DNA of 18,416 bases. Source: an uncultured Alkalilimnicola sp. (GTDB lineage: Bacteria; Pseudomonadota; Gammaproteobacteria; Nitrococcales; AK92). The translations under genes and the position numbers were made by a program. The stretch is taken from contig CALGAN010000065.1 of assembly GCA_937951875.1 (NCBI GenBank), positions 1-18,416 of the forward strand. The letters run 5' to 3'. The notes beneath the pieces were generated by a model. That model had not been told where the DNA came from and ran no database searches. It worked only from the letters and a program-made list of their open reading frames with translations. This document shows, piece by piece, positions 18,054 through 18,416 of this stretch. How positions within the stretch are numbered: position 1 is the stretch's first letter; each line of letters starts with the position of its first letter.

Positions 18054-18416
18054 CTAGACTTCTTCCACCAGGTCCTCGACTTCGTCGCTGGCCGAGGACG
18101 CGCCGCCCGACTTGCTCATCAGCGCCGCCCGCAGCTTACGCTCGATGTCGTCGGCGATCTGCGGATTCTCCTTCAAGAAAGTCCGGACGTTGTCCTTGCC
18201 CTGGCCGATGCGCTCGCCGTTGTAGCTGTACCAGGCGCCGGACTTCTCGATCAGGTTCTCCTTCACGCCCAGCTCGATCAGCTCGCCCTCGCGCGACACG
18301 CCCTCGCCATAGAGCACTTCGAACTCGGCTTCCTTGAAAGGCGGCGCCAGCTTGTTCTTGACCACCTTCACCCGGGTCTCGTTGCCGATGACCTCGTCGC
18401 CCTTCTTGATCGAGCC
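18054..18416 (-). CDS. recA: Recombinase RecA, C-terminal 120 residues (5' end outside window)
   Basis: The frame is open to the right edge and ends at TAG 18056-18054. The visible part starts GSIKKGDEVIGNETRVKVVKNK, then PPFKEAEFEVLYGEG, GELIELGVKENLIEKSGAWYSYNGERIGQGKDN, LKENPQIADDIERKLR, and an acidic tail ASDEVEDLVEEV. This covers the end of the RecA core and the C-terminal domain, whose acidic tail restrains DNA binding. RecA drives homologous recombination and LexA cleavage in the SOS response. The GTG at 18371 is an internal Val codon, not a start. The promoter and any LexA box lie outside the window. recX and alaS follow directly. Confidence 0.98.
   Translation of the reverse strand, partial: GSIKKGDEVIGNETRVKVVKNKLAPPFKEAEFEVLYGEGVSREGELIELGVKENLIEKSGAWYSYNGERIGQGKDNVRTFLKENPQIADDIERKLRAALMSKSGGASSASDEVEDLVEEV

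Overview
The window is ordinary chromosomal DNA from a GC-rich gammaproteobacterium. The main evidence is the right-hand block, which on the minus strand reads recA - recX - alaS - lysC - csrA - tRNA-Ser(GCU) - tRNA-Arg(ACG). This order is familiar from Pseudomonas and related gammaproteobacteria. The genus cannot be fixed from sequence alone. Ends of two genes are cut by the window: an acyl-CoA carboxyltransferase at the left (5' part missing) and recA at the right (5' part missing).

Layout. (1) 1-1473, plus strand: C-terminal part of a biotin-dependent acyl-CoA carboxylase carboxyltransferase. Then comes a tail-to-tail gap (1474-1854) with two hairpin-forming repeat elements. (2) 1855-3005, minus strand: a histidine-phosphatase-superfamily protein preceded by a small BamE/SmpA-like lipoprotein. 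(3) 3495-5072, plus strand: a visibly less GC-rich module with a promoter, two tandem paralogous outer-membrane beta-barrel proteins and a strong intrinsic terminator. (4) 5073-5790: gene-free, with a consensus -10 box fused to a 12-bp palindrome. (5) 5791-7104: a YdgA/DUF945-family protein with an N-terminal membrane anchor. (6) 7324-9803: a DUF1800 + DUF1501 pair, the second protein carrying a Tat signal; the DUF1800 protein looks short at its N-terminus. (7) 9831-12490, minus strand: a tight operon of a glucose-1-dehydrogenase-like SDR and a cytosolic GH15 glucoamylase/trehalase-type enzyme. It converges on the DUF1501 gene. (8) 12781-18416, minus strand: the tRNA/csrA/lysC/alaS/recX/recA block.

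How the genes work together. The GH15 enzyme would release glucose from an alpha-glucan or trehalose, and the adjacent SDR would oxidise glucose to gluconolactone, so the pair reads as a short intracellular glucan/trehalose-to-gluconate route. DUF1800 and DUF1501 proteins are a recurrent gene pair of unknown function, with the DUF1501 partner exported by Tat. recA and recX are separated by 3 nt and act together (RecX restrains RecA filaments). alaS, lysC and csrA are housekeeping and regulatory genes. I see no phage, insertion sequence, CRISPR array, toxin-antitoxin or defence system. The points most worth a second look are the tandem porin-like duplication, the possible 5' truncation of the DUF1800 gene, an internal translation start in lysC that could make a separate regulatory subunit, and the glucan/glucose-oxidising operon.
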